Source of the DNA: Anditalea andensis
Lineage (GTDB): Bacteria > Bacteroidota > Bacteroidia > Cytophagales > Cyclobacteriaceae
Reading direction: 5' to 3'
DNA length: 64,000 nucleotides
NCBI RefSeq assembly: GCF_000714815.1
Contig: NZ_JMIH01000039.1
Location: forward strand, 47,212 to 111,211
The notes below the pieces were generated by a model, which worked only from the letters and a program-made list of their open reading frames with translations, searched no databases and had not been told where the DNA came from. A program made the translations under genes and the position numbers. This document shows positions 8,336 through 16,644 of the stretch, piece after piece. Position 1 is the stretch's first letter. The number at the start of each line of letters is the position of its first letter.

Positions 8336-9985
8336 TCATTTACCCCTACTTCCTATAAATTCGGTCTCTTTAGGTGGATGCTGCCTCAGAGCATTCAAAA
8401 GAGACTGGTCCCGATTATATATATCCTTTCTAAAATGAACTGTGCCATCATCCTCGGCCCAAGTAGTCATATAAAGTAGGTGAACAGGAAGAGGGCTGGT
8501 AAGGAATATGGTTTGCTCTTTTCCTAGGGCAATAGTACGTTTAATTTTGTCAGTTGTCCAATCCTTTTTGTCACTAAGTAAATATTCGACTAGCTCCATA
8601 GGCCTGCTGATGCGTATACATCCTGAACTGAATGACCTGTCCACTTGTGCAAAGAGGTTGCGTGCCGGGGTATCGTGAATGTAAATGCTATGTTGGTTTG
8701 GGAACATAAATTTTACTGATCCCAAAGCATTGTCCTTTCCGGGAGCCTGCCGGACCATGTATGGAAAATTTGAACGGTTGACATTCTTCCAGTCTACAGT
8801 CACTGGATTTACTACGGTTCCATCATTTCGGATAAGTTGCATATTTTTCTGAGAGAAGTATTCAGGATTTTTCTTTACCGCAGGGATAATATCCTGCCAA
8901 AGTATGGTGGGTGGTACTGTCCAAGTTGGTGCCAGCACCAGGTGGTTCATGACTGAACTGAAAACAGGTGTTTGTCTATATGGCCGTCCCACTATCGCCT
9001 CACAGGTAAACACGGGCTGATCATTTTCTACCACCTGCATCTCAAAATTAGCAATATTAACTTTTATATATTTCTCTCCCAATTCATCACTTAACCATCT
9101 CCATCGTTCAAGGTTAGCTTCAATGGCAGCTATGCGGTCATATACAGAAATATTTAAAGCTTCTACTGTCTCCTTTCCCACTATACCATCAGCAGTAAGC
9201 CCGTGTATCTTTTGGAATGATAAAACACTGGCATATAGCTTATCATCAAAAAATAATGAATCCGTACTCTGCCCTGCTGACAGCCTTTTTTTTAATTTAG
9301 CCACATCAGGATGGGATATTCCCTTCTCTAGTTTGATACCAGTGATCACTATAGGTTCCCACCCTCCATTAGCTTCCAGGTCTCTATAGATGGCAAGACC
9401 TTTTTTCAGATTACTGTATTCCCTATGTGAAGGGGTTAGGCTCTCTATGCTTTCAATAACCCGATCATAAACGATGGTGCTGTCGGTAAACCTGGCAAGG
9501 TCATGCCTTGCAGTCCTTTTTGCAGCCATCCATCTTGGATCTACGGTTTCTTGATCGGTTTTCCCGGCAGATAGATGGGTAGAAATCATTAGATAGGCAT
9601 CGGTAAGCAGAAGTTCCAGATTTACCTTATCATCTATTTTCAGTCCTTTTTCATAAAATACTTTTTCGACCAAAGCTTCAATAGCCATAAGATGGTAATC
9701 TTGTGGATGCAGCCCATCCTGGGATATATTACGGATGACGTAAAGCATTTCGTTAACTTTATCTATATTGCCCCACTTGGGCAGGACGATCTGGTCTTCT
9801 TCTTCGTACAGGGCAGCAATGCTTTCAAGATTATAAATAAGATCACCATGAAATTTCCCTGGAATACCGGTATCAGCTTTTAATCGCTGCTTAAATCTAT
9901 CGGAAAATTCACTGTTACGACCACAGCCCACGCAGAGAAATAGTACTAATAATAGATAATATAAAGCAAAACCGTAAAATTTCAT
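8336..9985 (-). CDS. L,D-transpeptidase (YcbB/LdtD-like) lipoprotein
   Basis: The protein has about 549 residues. The signal ends in a lipobox-like CVGCGR. It has an N-terminal helical scaffold, then a peptidoglycan-binding repeat (SVLSFQKIHGLTADGIVGK, about residues 250-285), then a YkuD catalytic domain. The active site is clear: IYIHDTPARNLF supplies the His, and SSGCIRISRPMEL supplies the SxGCxR nucleophile Cys. These enzymes form 3-3 cross-links in peptidoglycan or attach proteins to it. The ATG at 9985 gives a normal signal peptide; an upstream in-frame ATG at 10018 would add 11 residues. Confidence 0.9.
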   Translation of the reverse strand: MKFYGFALYYLLLVLFLCVGCGRNSEFSDRFKQRLKADTGIPGKFHGDLIYNLESIAALYEEEDQIVLPKWGNIDKVNEMLYVIRNISQDGLHPQDYHLMAIEALVEKVFYEKGLKIDDKVNLELLLTDAYLMISTHLSAGKTDQETVDPRWMAAKRTARHDLARFTDSTIVYDRVIESIESLTPSHREYSNLKKGLAIYRDLEANGGWEPIVITGIKLEKGISHPDVAKLKKRLSAGQSTDSLFFDDKLYASVLSFQKIHGLTADGIVGKETVEALNISVYDRIAAIEANLERWRWLSDELGEKYIKVNIANFEMQVVENDQPVFTCEAIVGRPYRQTPVFSSVMNHLVLAPTWTVPPTILWQDIIPAVKKNPEYFSQKNMQLIRNDGTVVNPVTVDWKNVNRSNFPYMVRQAPGKDNALGSVKFMFPNQHSIYIHDTPARNLFAQVDRSFSSGCIRISRPMELVEYLLSDKKDWTTDKIKRTIALGKEQTIFLTSPLPVHLLYMTTWAEDDGTVHFRKDIYNRDQSLLNALRQHPPKETEFIGSRGK

Positions 9986-10018
9986 ATTTAAGTTTAGCGT
10001 AAACATAATAAACCCCAA

Positions 10019-10801
10019 ACTAGTAATAAATACTGGTTTACCATTCAGAGAAATTTAAAAAATTTACAATAAATCCACATTATTAAACTATAACATTAAT
10101 TTTTATAAGTATTGGTTTTCACCCTTATTAATACCTTTATTCAAAGATAAAATGAAAAAAAGCTTTCCTTAATTTTTCGATCATCAGTGTCGATTGATGG
10201 ATGACTGCTTTGGAAGAAATAAATGCTGTTAAAATCATACTTCCTGAAGATATTAGCGTAAAGCACATTAATCCGAAAGTTGTAAAAAATGGTTTTTTTT
10301 AAATATATATAATTATGTGAATTGCCTTTTCCAGGTTTGCCTGAAGCATCATCTATAAGAAAATAGTATGGAATTAACTGTTGTCTTACTTATTATTTGA
10401 TCAATAACAAACGTATAATGAAACGGGTAATCCAAGGTTATGATAGAGACATATCAGCAAGTTTATAAGCATAAATTTAAGTATAAAGAAATTAGTCTCC
10501 AGATTATAAATAATAGAGTCATCCATTTAAGGGTGTTTTTATTCTGGCTCATCATTCGTAATAGTTACCATGTATAACATCCAGTATTTAATTGGTTGCA
10601 ACAGCCTATAAAGCAAATAAATGATGAGGATAAGCAAAATCTGGATTGATATTCTAAGTACTGCGGTTCTTTTTCCCTAATTTTTCTTAAATTTAATAGT
10701 ATGTGATATGAATACCTCTGCCTATCACAAATGTCCATTTGTAATTAATAAATTTATCCCTACCTTAAAACCCTATTTATCAGTAAACCTATAAATTTCC
10801 C
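10019..10801. other. Intergenic region, AT-rich, no convincing gene
   Basis: This 783 bp divergent spacer separates the L,D-transpeptidase and the GMC oxidoreductase. It must hold both promoters. The only frame of note is a 33-codon plus-strand ORF at 10201-10302 that resembles nothing I know and may be a decayed gene or chance. A short palindrome at 10727-10742 is listed separately. Confidence 0.5.
10727..10742. promoter_or_regulatory. Short palindrome upstream of the GMC gene, possible operator
   Basis: ACAAATG and CATTTGT form perfect 7 bp arms around a 2 nt spacer, about 60 bp before the GMC oxidoreductase start. The position suits a repressor or activator site, but no regulator gene is adjacent, and palindromes of this size arise by chance in AT-rich DNA. 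Confidence 0.3.
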
Positions 10802-12508
10802 ATGAGTAACCTTAATATTAAAGCAGTGGCTGAGCATACTTATGATGCCATTGTAGTCGGCTCCGGCATTAGCGGCGGTTTTGCAGCCAAAGAACTTTGT
10901 GAAAAAGGATTAAAAACACTGGTGCTTGAAAGAGGACATCTGGTCACACATTTAGAGGATTATGTATCCATGAATAAGGATCCCTGGGAGTTTGAAAATT
11001 TTAACAGATTGACCTATAAAGACAGGGAAGATTTTTTTGTGCAGGCCAGAAGTGGTTTTGTAGGCGAAGAAAACAAGCATTTTTACCATAATGATAAGGC
11101 AGATCCATATGAGGAAAAGCAGGGTTTTGACTGGATTCGTGCTGATGTAGTCGGTGGCCGTTCTTTACTTTGGGGACGCCAGTGCTATCGCTGGTCCGAT
11201 CTTGATTTTGAAGCCAATGCAAAGGACGGCCATGGTGTGGACTGGCCCATAAGATATAAAGATCTAGCTCCATGGTATGATTATGTAGAGGGATATGTAG
11301 GGGTGTCTGGCGAAAAAATGGGCCTAACACATGTTCCAGATGGTAATTTTCTACCTCCCATGGATATGAATTGCCTCGAAAAGCACATTAAAAAAGAAAT
11401 AGAAAGTAAATTTCGTTTCAGGCATATGACCATAGGCCGTGTGGCAAATTTGACAAAAGAACACAATGGACGAGGAGCATGCCAGTCCAGAAACCGCTGC
11501 TCTAGGGGCTGTCCGTATGGGGCATATTACAGTAGTAATGCTGTAGCCCTTCCTGATGCAGCCAAAACAGGGAATATGACGCTCCGACCCAATAGTATGG
11601 TGCATTCGGTAATCTATGACGAGCAATCCGGCAAGGCCAGAGGCGTAAGAATAGTAGACCGCGAGTCAAAAGAAATGATCGAATATTATGCTAGGATAAT
11701 TTTCCTTAATGCTTCTGCTCCCGGTACTGCCGCGATTATGCTCAATTCTACATCAGATAGATTTCCTAATGGTATAGGTAATGACAGTGGCGAATTGGGT
11801 CATAATATCATGGACCATCACTATAGACTGGGGGCTTCAGGGACTTTTGATGGATTTGAAGAAGTATATTACCAAGGTCGCAGACCAAATGGTATCTATA
11901 TTCCCCGTTTTAGAAATATCAATGAACAGACCAAAACAGCTGCGTTTTTACGTGGATACGGTTATCAGGGTGGTGCGAGCCGGACAAATTGGGCCCGCGG
12001 TGCAAATGATAAAGCATTTGGGGCCAATTTCAAAGACAATTTGGTGCAGGCTGGGCCTTGGAGCTTTAGTATCACAGGATTTGGGGAAGTCCTACCGTAT
12101 CATGACAACCATATGTACCTCGATCAAAACCAAAAGGATCAGTGGGGATTGCCCAAAATGGTCTTTGACGCACGCTATAGAGAAAATGAAATGGCCATGA
12201 GGGAATATATCAAATCTGATGCTGCTGAAATGTTGGAAGCTGCAGGATTGAAAAATGTCCATACATGGGATAACATAGGCTCCATAGGAATAGGAGTCCA
12301 TGAGATGGGCATGGCGAGGATGGGAAAAAATCCTAAAAGCTCCGTTCTGAACAAAAACAACCAAGTACATAATGTGCCTAATGTCTATGTGACAGATGGC
12401 GCCTGTATGACATCTTCAGGGTCTCAAAACCCCTCTATTACTTATCTGGCACTTACTGCTAGAGCGGTGGATCATGCCATCAAAGAACTTAACCGTACCA
12501 ATTTATAG
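10802..12508 (+). CDS. GMC-family FAD oxidoreductase (catalytic subunit of a membrane sugar dehydrogenase)
   Basis: The protein has 568 residues. The N-terminal FAD-binding motif is VVGSGISGG (residues 18-26), followed by the ADVVGGRSLLWG flavin-contact region. A Cys-rich segment CQSRNRCSRGCPYGAY (about 227-242) is typical of the GMC_oxred sugar dehydrogenases. The C-terminal domain has the catalytic-region GVHEMGMARMG and the closing SGSQNPSITYLALTARA. It is followed 10 bp later by a gluconate-2-dehydrogenase subunit-3-like gene, the normal partner of this subclass. Known relatives oxidise gluconate or the C3 hydroxyl of glycosides. The exact substrate is not determined. Confidence 0.92.
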   Translation: MSNLNIKAVAEHTYDAIVVGSGISGGFAAKELCEKGLKTLVLERGHLVTHLEDYVSMNKDPWEFENFNRLTYKDREDFFVQARSGFVGEENKHFYHNDKADPYEEKQGFDWIRADVVGGRSLLWGRQCYRWSDLDFEANAKDGHGVDWPIRYKDLAPWYDYVEGYVGVSGEKMGLTHVPDGNFLPPMDMNCLEKHIKKEIESKFRFRHMTIGRVANLTKEHNGRGACQSRNRCSRGCPYGAYYSSNAVALPDAAKTGNMTLRPNSMVHSVIYDEQSGKARGVRIVDRESKEMIEYYARIIFLNASAPGTAAIMLNSTSDRFPNGIGNDSGELGHNIMDHHYRLGASGTFDGFEEVYYQGRRPNGIYIPRFRNINEQTKTAAFLRGYGYQGGASRTNWARGANDKAFGANFKDNLVQAGPWSFSITGFGEVLPYHDNHMYLDQNQKDQWGLPKMVFDARYRENEMAMREYIKSDAAEMLEAAGLKNVHTWDNIGSIGIGVHEMGMARMGKNPKSSVLNKNNQVHNVPNVYVTDGACMTSSGSQNPSITYLALTARAVDHAIKELNRTNL

Positions 12509-12518
12509 CCTATTAAAT

Positions 12519-13112
12519 ATGAACAGAAGAGAAGCATTGAAAGGAACTGCCATGATATTGGGTTATGCTTTGACGGGCAGTACCATAGCCACCTTAATCC
12601 AGTCATGCGAACCCGGTAGTAAACTTTCGTGGACACCACAAGTAATCAGCGAGGGACAAGCCAAAACTCTTTCAGCCCTGATAGATAGGATCCTTCCTTC
12701 CACAGATACTCCCGGAGGAATAGAAGTTGGTGTAGACCGATTTATAGATAAAATTCTTTGCCAGGTATTCCCAGTGGATGTACAAGAAAGTTTTTCAACT
12801 GGTATTGATATTTTTAACCAATATGCCAAAGCACAATATGGACAGCAATTTATAAAACTTAGCCATGTGGAACAGGATGCCATAATATCGGCAGTTGAAG
12901 AAAAGTCAGACCCACTGCCCGGATCACTGTGGAATTTATCTGTGAAAGATGCTGCAGACTTTCCATTTTACAGAATGACCAAAGAATTAGCCCTTATCGG
13001 TTATTTCCAGTCTGAAAGGATCAGTAAAGAAGTCCTTAAATATAATCCCATACCGGGGCCTTATATCGGATGCCTACCTTATAGTGAGGTAGGAAGTAAC
13101 TGGTCGGAATGA
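12519..13112 (+). CDS. Gluconate 2-dehydrogenase subunit 3-like small subunit
   Basis: The protein has 197 residues and begins MNRREALKG, a Tat-like signal followed by a hydrophobic stretch and SCEPG, so it may also be lipid-anchored. The body matches the Gluconate_2-dh3 pattern: LSALIDRILPSTDTPGG near residue 50 and a C-terminal YNPIPGPYIGCLPY. This subunit helps export and maturation of the flavoprotein encoded upstream. I chose the ATG at 12519, just after the GMC stop, because it begins at the RR motif; a longer in-frame start at 12474 would overlap the GMC gene. Confidence 0.88.
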   Translation: MNRREALKGTAMILGYALTGSTIATLIQSCEPGSKLSWTPQVISEGQAKTLSALIDRILPSTDTPGGIEVGVDRFIDKILCQVFPVDVQESFSTGIDIFNQYAKAQYGQQFIKLSHVEQDAIISAVEEKSDPLPGSLWNLSVKDAADFPFYRMTKELALIGYFQSERISKEVLKYNPIPGPYIGCLPYSEVGSNWSE

Positions 13113-13290
13113 TTACCGATATTAAAAAAACAATTTTCAGTTTACAGGTATTTAATACGGTATTAAAAAAATTTAATTAACAATCTGACATTCACCTCAT
13201 TAATTTCCTTGTACGGAAGCCAAAGAAATCTATCTGTAGGTAAATTACTAAGGCTAAACAAGATATATATCTCCATAGGATCTCTAAAAA

Positions 13291-13332
13291 GTAAAGAATG
13301 CAAATGCAGACTACTGCAAATGCATTCTTTAC
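13291..13332. terminator. Long hairpin between convergent genes, likely bidirectional terminator
   Basis: GTAAAGAATGCA (13291-13302) pairs perfectly with TGCATTCTTTAC (13321-13332). Inside it TGCAG pairs with CTGCA across a four-base loop, leaving an AA/AA internal bulge. The hairpin lies between the stops of the plus-strand small-subunit gene and the minus-strand oxidoreductase. It lacks a clear T-tract, so its strength is uncertain. Confidence 0.45.
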
Positions 13333-13376
13333 CTCTTCTCTTATTTATGAGGTAATCATTATCTATTGCAATTATA

Positions 13377-14525
13377 TTATAGTTCCAAAGAAATTCTTTG
13401 GCCTCCATTGGCAGCAGATTCGTATATAGCTTCTATTATTCTTACATCCCTCAATCCCATTTCACCAGGTACAGGAGTATTAGGATCATTATTAAGGACA
13501 CGCTGGGCAAAATCATCCATCTGAAGTGCCTGCTGGTTTACTTGCCCATGATGGATTACCCTTTCATGGGTCTCTCCTCTTTGACCGCTATAGTAAAAAG
13601 CTGGAGTAAGTTCAAAATAACCCTCCTCTGTCTCCGCCCGGTGACTATCCTCATCTGCCCAAAAATTGCTTTCGCACTTGGCTACCGCACCACTAGGAAA
13701 TTCCAGTTCAAATTCCATAGCTTCGTCGACATCATTAAATATGTCTGGTCTTTGTTTTGTCAGTTCATTAGCAGTGACCGCTATTGGGTTCTCTCCTATG
13801 GTATAAATCGCTGCCTGAATATTATAAATTCCCATATCCCAAACCGAACCTCCGCCCAGCGCTCTTCTCGCTCTCCAGTTTTCCGGATCATCGACATATA
13901 ATTTAAAATCACTTTCAATTTCAGTAACCCGGCCGTAAACCATATCTCTTCCCAAGTGCATAATCTCCTGATGATAGGGGTCAAAATGCAACCTGTACCC
14001 TACAGACATAAGCTTACCTGCTGCATCACGGGCTGCTATCATCTGTTCAGCTTCAGCTACAGATGGAGCTATAGGCTTTTCACAAATTACATGTTTCCCT
14101 GCCTGAAATGCCCTGATAGCAAATTCTGGATGTAGGGCTGGAGGAAGCACTAAATAAATGACATCAATATCATCATTATGAGCTATCTCGTCAAAGTTAT
14201 CGTAGTTGTAAATGTTTTCAGCTGGAAAACCATACTTCTTTTGAAATCGAGTACCAGATTCGGGAGTTCCAGTCACCACGCCAGCCAATCTACAATATTG
14301 GGTTTCCAGTAGTGCAGGTCCTAACTGATCTGTACTGTATTCGCCTAACCCCACTAGCGCTATCCCCACCTGTCTGTCAGGTGCTGCTTGTATAGGACCA
14401 TCATTTTCTTGCGTACAGGATTGACCAATTAATGCTGGCGCTACAAATGCTGAAGCCCCTACCCCTAATGAGAAATTTTTTAAAAAATTCCTGCGCGATT
14501 TGTTCTGGTTAGTAAATTTCTTCAT
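13377..14525 (-). CDS. Tat-exported Gfo/Idh/MocA oxidoreductase (glucose-fructose oxidoreductase-like)
   Basis: The protein has 382 residues. It has a twin-arginine signal SRRNFLKNF, then the nucleotide-binding GLGEYS loop (about residue 60) and the catalytic CEKPIAP motif (about residue 145). The later GYRLHFDPYH and GGGSVWDMGIYNIQAAIY blocks match the periplasmic glucose-fructose oxidoreductase branch. Such enzymes keep NADP bound. It converges on the GMC/subunit-3 pair, and both products are exported, so a shared periplasmic sugar-oxidation role is plausible but not proven. Confidence 0.88.
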   Translation of the reverse strand: MKKFTNQNKSRRNFLKNFSLGVGASAFVAPALIGQSCTQENDGPIQAAPDRQVGIALVGLGEYSTDQLGPALLETQYCRLAGVVTGTPESGTRFQKKYGFPAENIYNYDNFDEIAHNDDIDVIYLVLPPALHPEFAIRAFQAGKHVICEKPIAPSVAEAEQMIAARDAAGKLMSVGYRLHFDPYHQEIMHLGRDMVYGRVTEIESDFKLYVDDPENWRARRALGGGSVWDMGIYNIQAAIYTIGENPIAVTANELTKQRPDIFNDVDEAMEFELEFPSGAVAKCESNFWADEDSHRAETEEGYFELTPAFYYSGQRGETHERVIHHGQVNQQALQMDDFAQRVLNNDPNTPVPGEMGLRDVRIIEAIYESAANGGQRISLEL

Positions 14526-14850
14526 AATTCTAGCTTAAAAGGTTTTTAGTGAATGATAATTTCTTATTCTGTTTTTCAAACACCAAACCAGTCAAATATT
14601 AATTGTATTAAACCATAAAATTTCTTAAAAATTAACTATTATTTTATATATATTATATGAAAAATTATATTATATGCCATTTAAATAATTATGTTATTGT
14701 ATCCTAAAATAGCCATATTGAGTAAAATGTTCTATAAAGGGCAACAGGAATATGACTATATTACTTTATTCAATAAAAATAAAAAATGGTTATATTAATA
14801 CTTAAATGTATTAAGTTTATATTATCCGTTTACACAATGACCTTTGATTT
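14526..14850. other. AT-rich divergent intergenic region
   Basis: This 325 bp spacer lies between the divergent oxidoreductase (minus) and DUF6807 (plus) genes. It is very AT-rich with TATA-like runs and presumably carries both promoters. I see no gene and no convincing hairpin. Confidence 0.5.
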
Positions 14851-16053
14851 ATGACCTTTTTATTTTTATTATTGTATAATATCTTTTTAGCTTATCAAAC
14901 TCCTATTAAATGTTTTGAACTCCGCTCAGAAGGTATTGATAGAAGCCAATTACCCATTTTTATTATCAGCGAATTATCTTACGATGATCAGTACGATTAC
15001 TATCTGGAAGATCTTTTAAGCAAAAAAGAATATCCCGTACAATTCTCAGATGACCAAACCTTAATAACTTGGATAGAGGAATTTCCCCCTAATCAAACCA
15101 TACGGGTAGCACTGAAGAAAAGAATAGAAAAAAAGACTTCTTTGACTACAAAAATAAATTTTCATCAAGACAATAATGGAATATTGGCGACCACGGAAGG
15201 AAAGCCCATACTTTTTTATCAAAGCAAAGTAACAGGGCCAGAAGGTAATCATGCTGAATACTATAATCGAAGTGGATTTATTCATCCGCTATATAGTCCT
15301 GCTGGTAAAATACTAACAGATGGCTTTCCCAAAGGTCATACCCATCAAAACGGAATATTCAATGCATGGACCAATACTACATATGATGGCGAGCACCTTG
15401 ACTTCTGGAACAGACAAAAGGGCCTCGGTACAATTCAACATGAAAAATCGATTACCGTTCACCCAGGAAAAATTTCCGGGAAAATGGTCACTATTATCAG
15501 ACATATCAGCTTACTCCATGGTCCCATTATAGAAGAAAAATGGACAATAAAAATATACGGAACAGAAAAATACTACATGTTTGACCTTTGGTCAGAACAG
15601 GTAAACATTAGTCAAGACACTTTATTTTTAAATGAACATGATTATGGAGGTATGGCATTTAGAGGAAGTAAATCGTGGAATAGGGATGATTCAGTCCATT
15701 TTAGTAATACATGGCAAGTATTGACAAGTGAGGGATTAACAAATGAAACAGCTAACCATTCAAAGGCTGCTTGGGTAAATGTCTACGGAATCATTGATGA
15801 ATCAAATGCAGGCCTGGCTGTATTTGGGTTTCCCAGTAATTTCAGAGCTCCGCAGTCCGTCAGGGTACACCCAGATATGCCTTACTGGGTATATACCCCT
15901 GTAGCCGAAGGAGCTTTCTATATAATACCCGGCCAAAAATACATCAGCAGATACCGGTATATAACTCATGACGGATCTATTGACTTGACAGAATTGAACA
16001 GGATTCAATCAGATCTCTCACAACCGGTAAAAGTAAAGACAATCAGGCGATGA
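14851..16053 (+). CDS. DUF6807 (PmoA-like) secreted protein
   Basis: The protein has 400 residues with an N-terminal hydrophobic signal. The central motif HPLYSPAGKILTDGFP, followed by KGHTHQNGIFNAW, is the hallmark of the DUF6807/PmoA-like family. Later blocks are LNEHDYGGMAFRG and a His-containing HPDMPYWVYTPVAEG. Family members occur in sugar-degradation loci of Bacteroidota and Planctomycetota, usually beside Gfo/Idh/MocA oxidoreductases, as here. The activity is not well established. The family call is firm; the function is inferred from neighbours. Confidence 0.85.
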   Translation: MTFLFLLLYNIFLAYQTPIKCFELRSEGIDRSQLPIFIISELSYDDQYDYYLEDLLSKKEYPVQFSDDQTLITWIEEFPPNQTIRVALKKRIEKKTSLTTKINFHQDNNGILATTEGKPILFYQSKVTGPEGNHAEYYNRSGFIHPLYSPAGKILTDGFPKGHTHQNGIFNAWTNTTYDGEHLDFWNRQKGLGTIQHEKSITVHPGKISGKMVTIIRHISLLHGPIIEEKWTIKIYGTEKYYMFDLWSEQVNISQDTLFLNEHDYGGMAFRGSKSWNRDDSVHFSNTWQVLTSEGLTNETANHSKAAWVNVYGIIDESNAGLAVFGFPSNFRAPQSVRVHPDMPYWVYTPVAEGAFYIIPGQKYISRYRYITHDGSIDLTELNRIQSDLSQPVKVKTIRR

Positions 16054-16644
16054 TATGTGTGGCTTCAAAACCACATAAAAAAAGCCCACTTTAACATAAG
16101 TAGGCCTTTAATGGGATAAAGTCAAAATAGCGAGCTTATTTAAATATATATATATTTATCCAATATGTTATAAATATCAGTTTAATTATTTTTTATCATT
16201 ACAAAACACATTCTATATTTTAAATCGCATTCTTATTTTATACTATCCACAGCCATGTTTTGGCTTAATACGATGTAATCATATAATAATACACTAGACA
16301 CGATTTGCATTCGGATCCAATTTATTTTTTTCATGATGGACAATTTTTTCTAAAAGTGCCAAATGGATAGAACTTTCGTACCTGACTTACTCCGAACACT
16401 GACTGATAAATCCATTGTTTTTTATTTACCTGTAAAGTCATCAGCGACATATAACTGATCCAAAATATAAGGAGCGTACCTCCTACTCGGTTACATGTAC
16501 CCTGGGTGCAGCACATATTTATCCTCATTCAAACCTTTCCTAAAAGCATTATCCATATGAAATTTCAATATTTCTAGTAATTCCAATAAAAGGTCTAACC
16601 TAAAATTATCATTTACTCTATTACCATCTATCGCATCTTCAATT
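16054..16644. other. Intergenic region with weak hairpins
   Basis: This 591 bp spacer lies between the convergent DUF6807 and GH115 genes. An imperfect hairpin at 16081-16109 (AAAGCCCACTT with AAGTAGGCCTTT) may terminate DUF6807 transcription, and a smaller one lies at about 16054-16076. No reading frame here resembles a known protein. Confidence 0.45.

Noticed and set aside
10201..10302. A 33-codon ORF in the large intergenic region
   Set aside because: Too short and unlike known proteins; kept only as a note in the intergenic entry.
12092..12370. Long antisense frames inside the GMC gene
   Set aside because: They are shadows of a well-supported coding gene on the other strand.
13163..13408. 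An 81-codon minus-strand frame overlapping the end of the oxidoreductase gene
   Set aside because: It crosses the strong hairpin at 13291-13332 and overlaps a clear gene end; no known domain.
16331..16528. A 65-codon minus-strand frame between DUF6807 and GH115
   Set aside because: Its composition is not protein-like (Cys and Trp clusters, no conserved pattern) and there is no support for translation.
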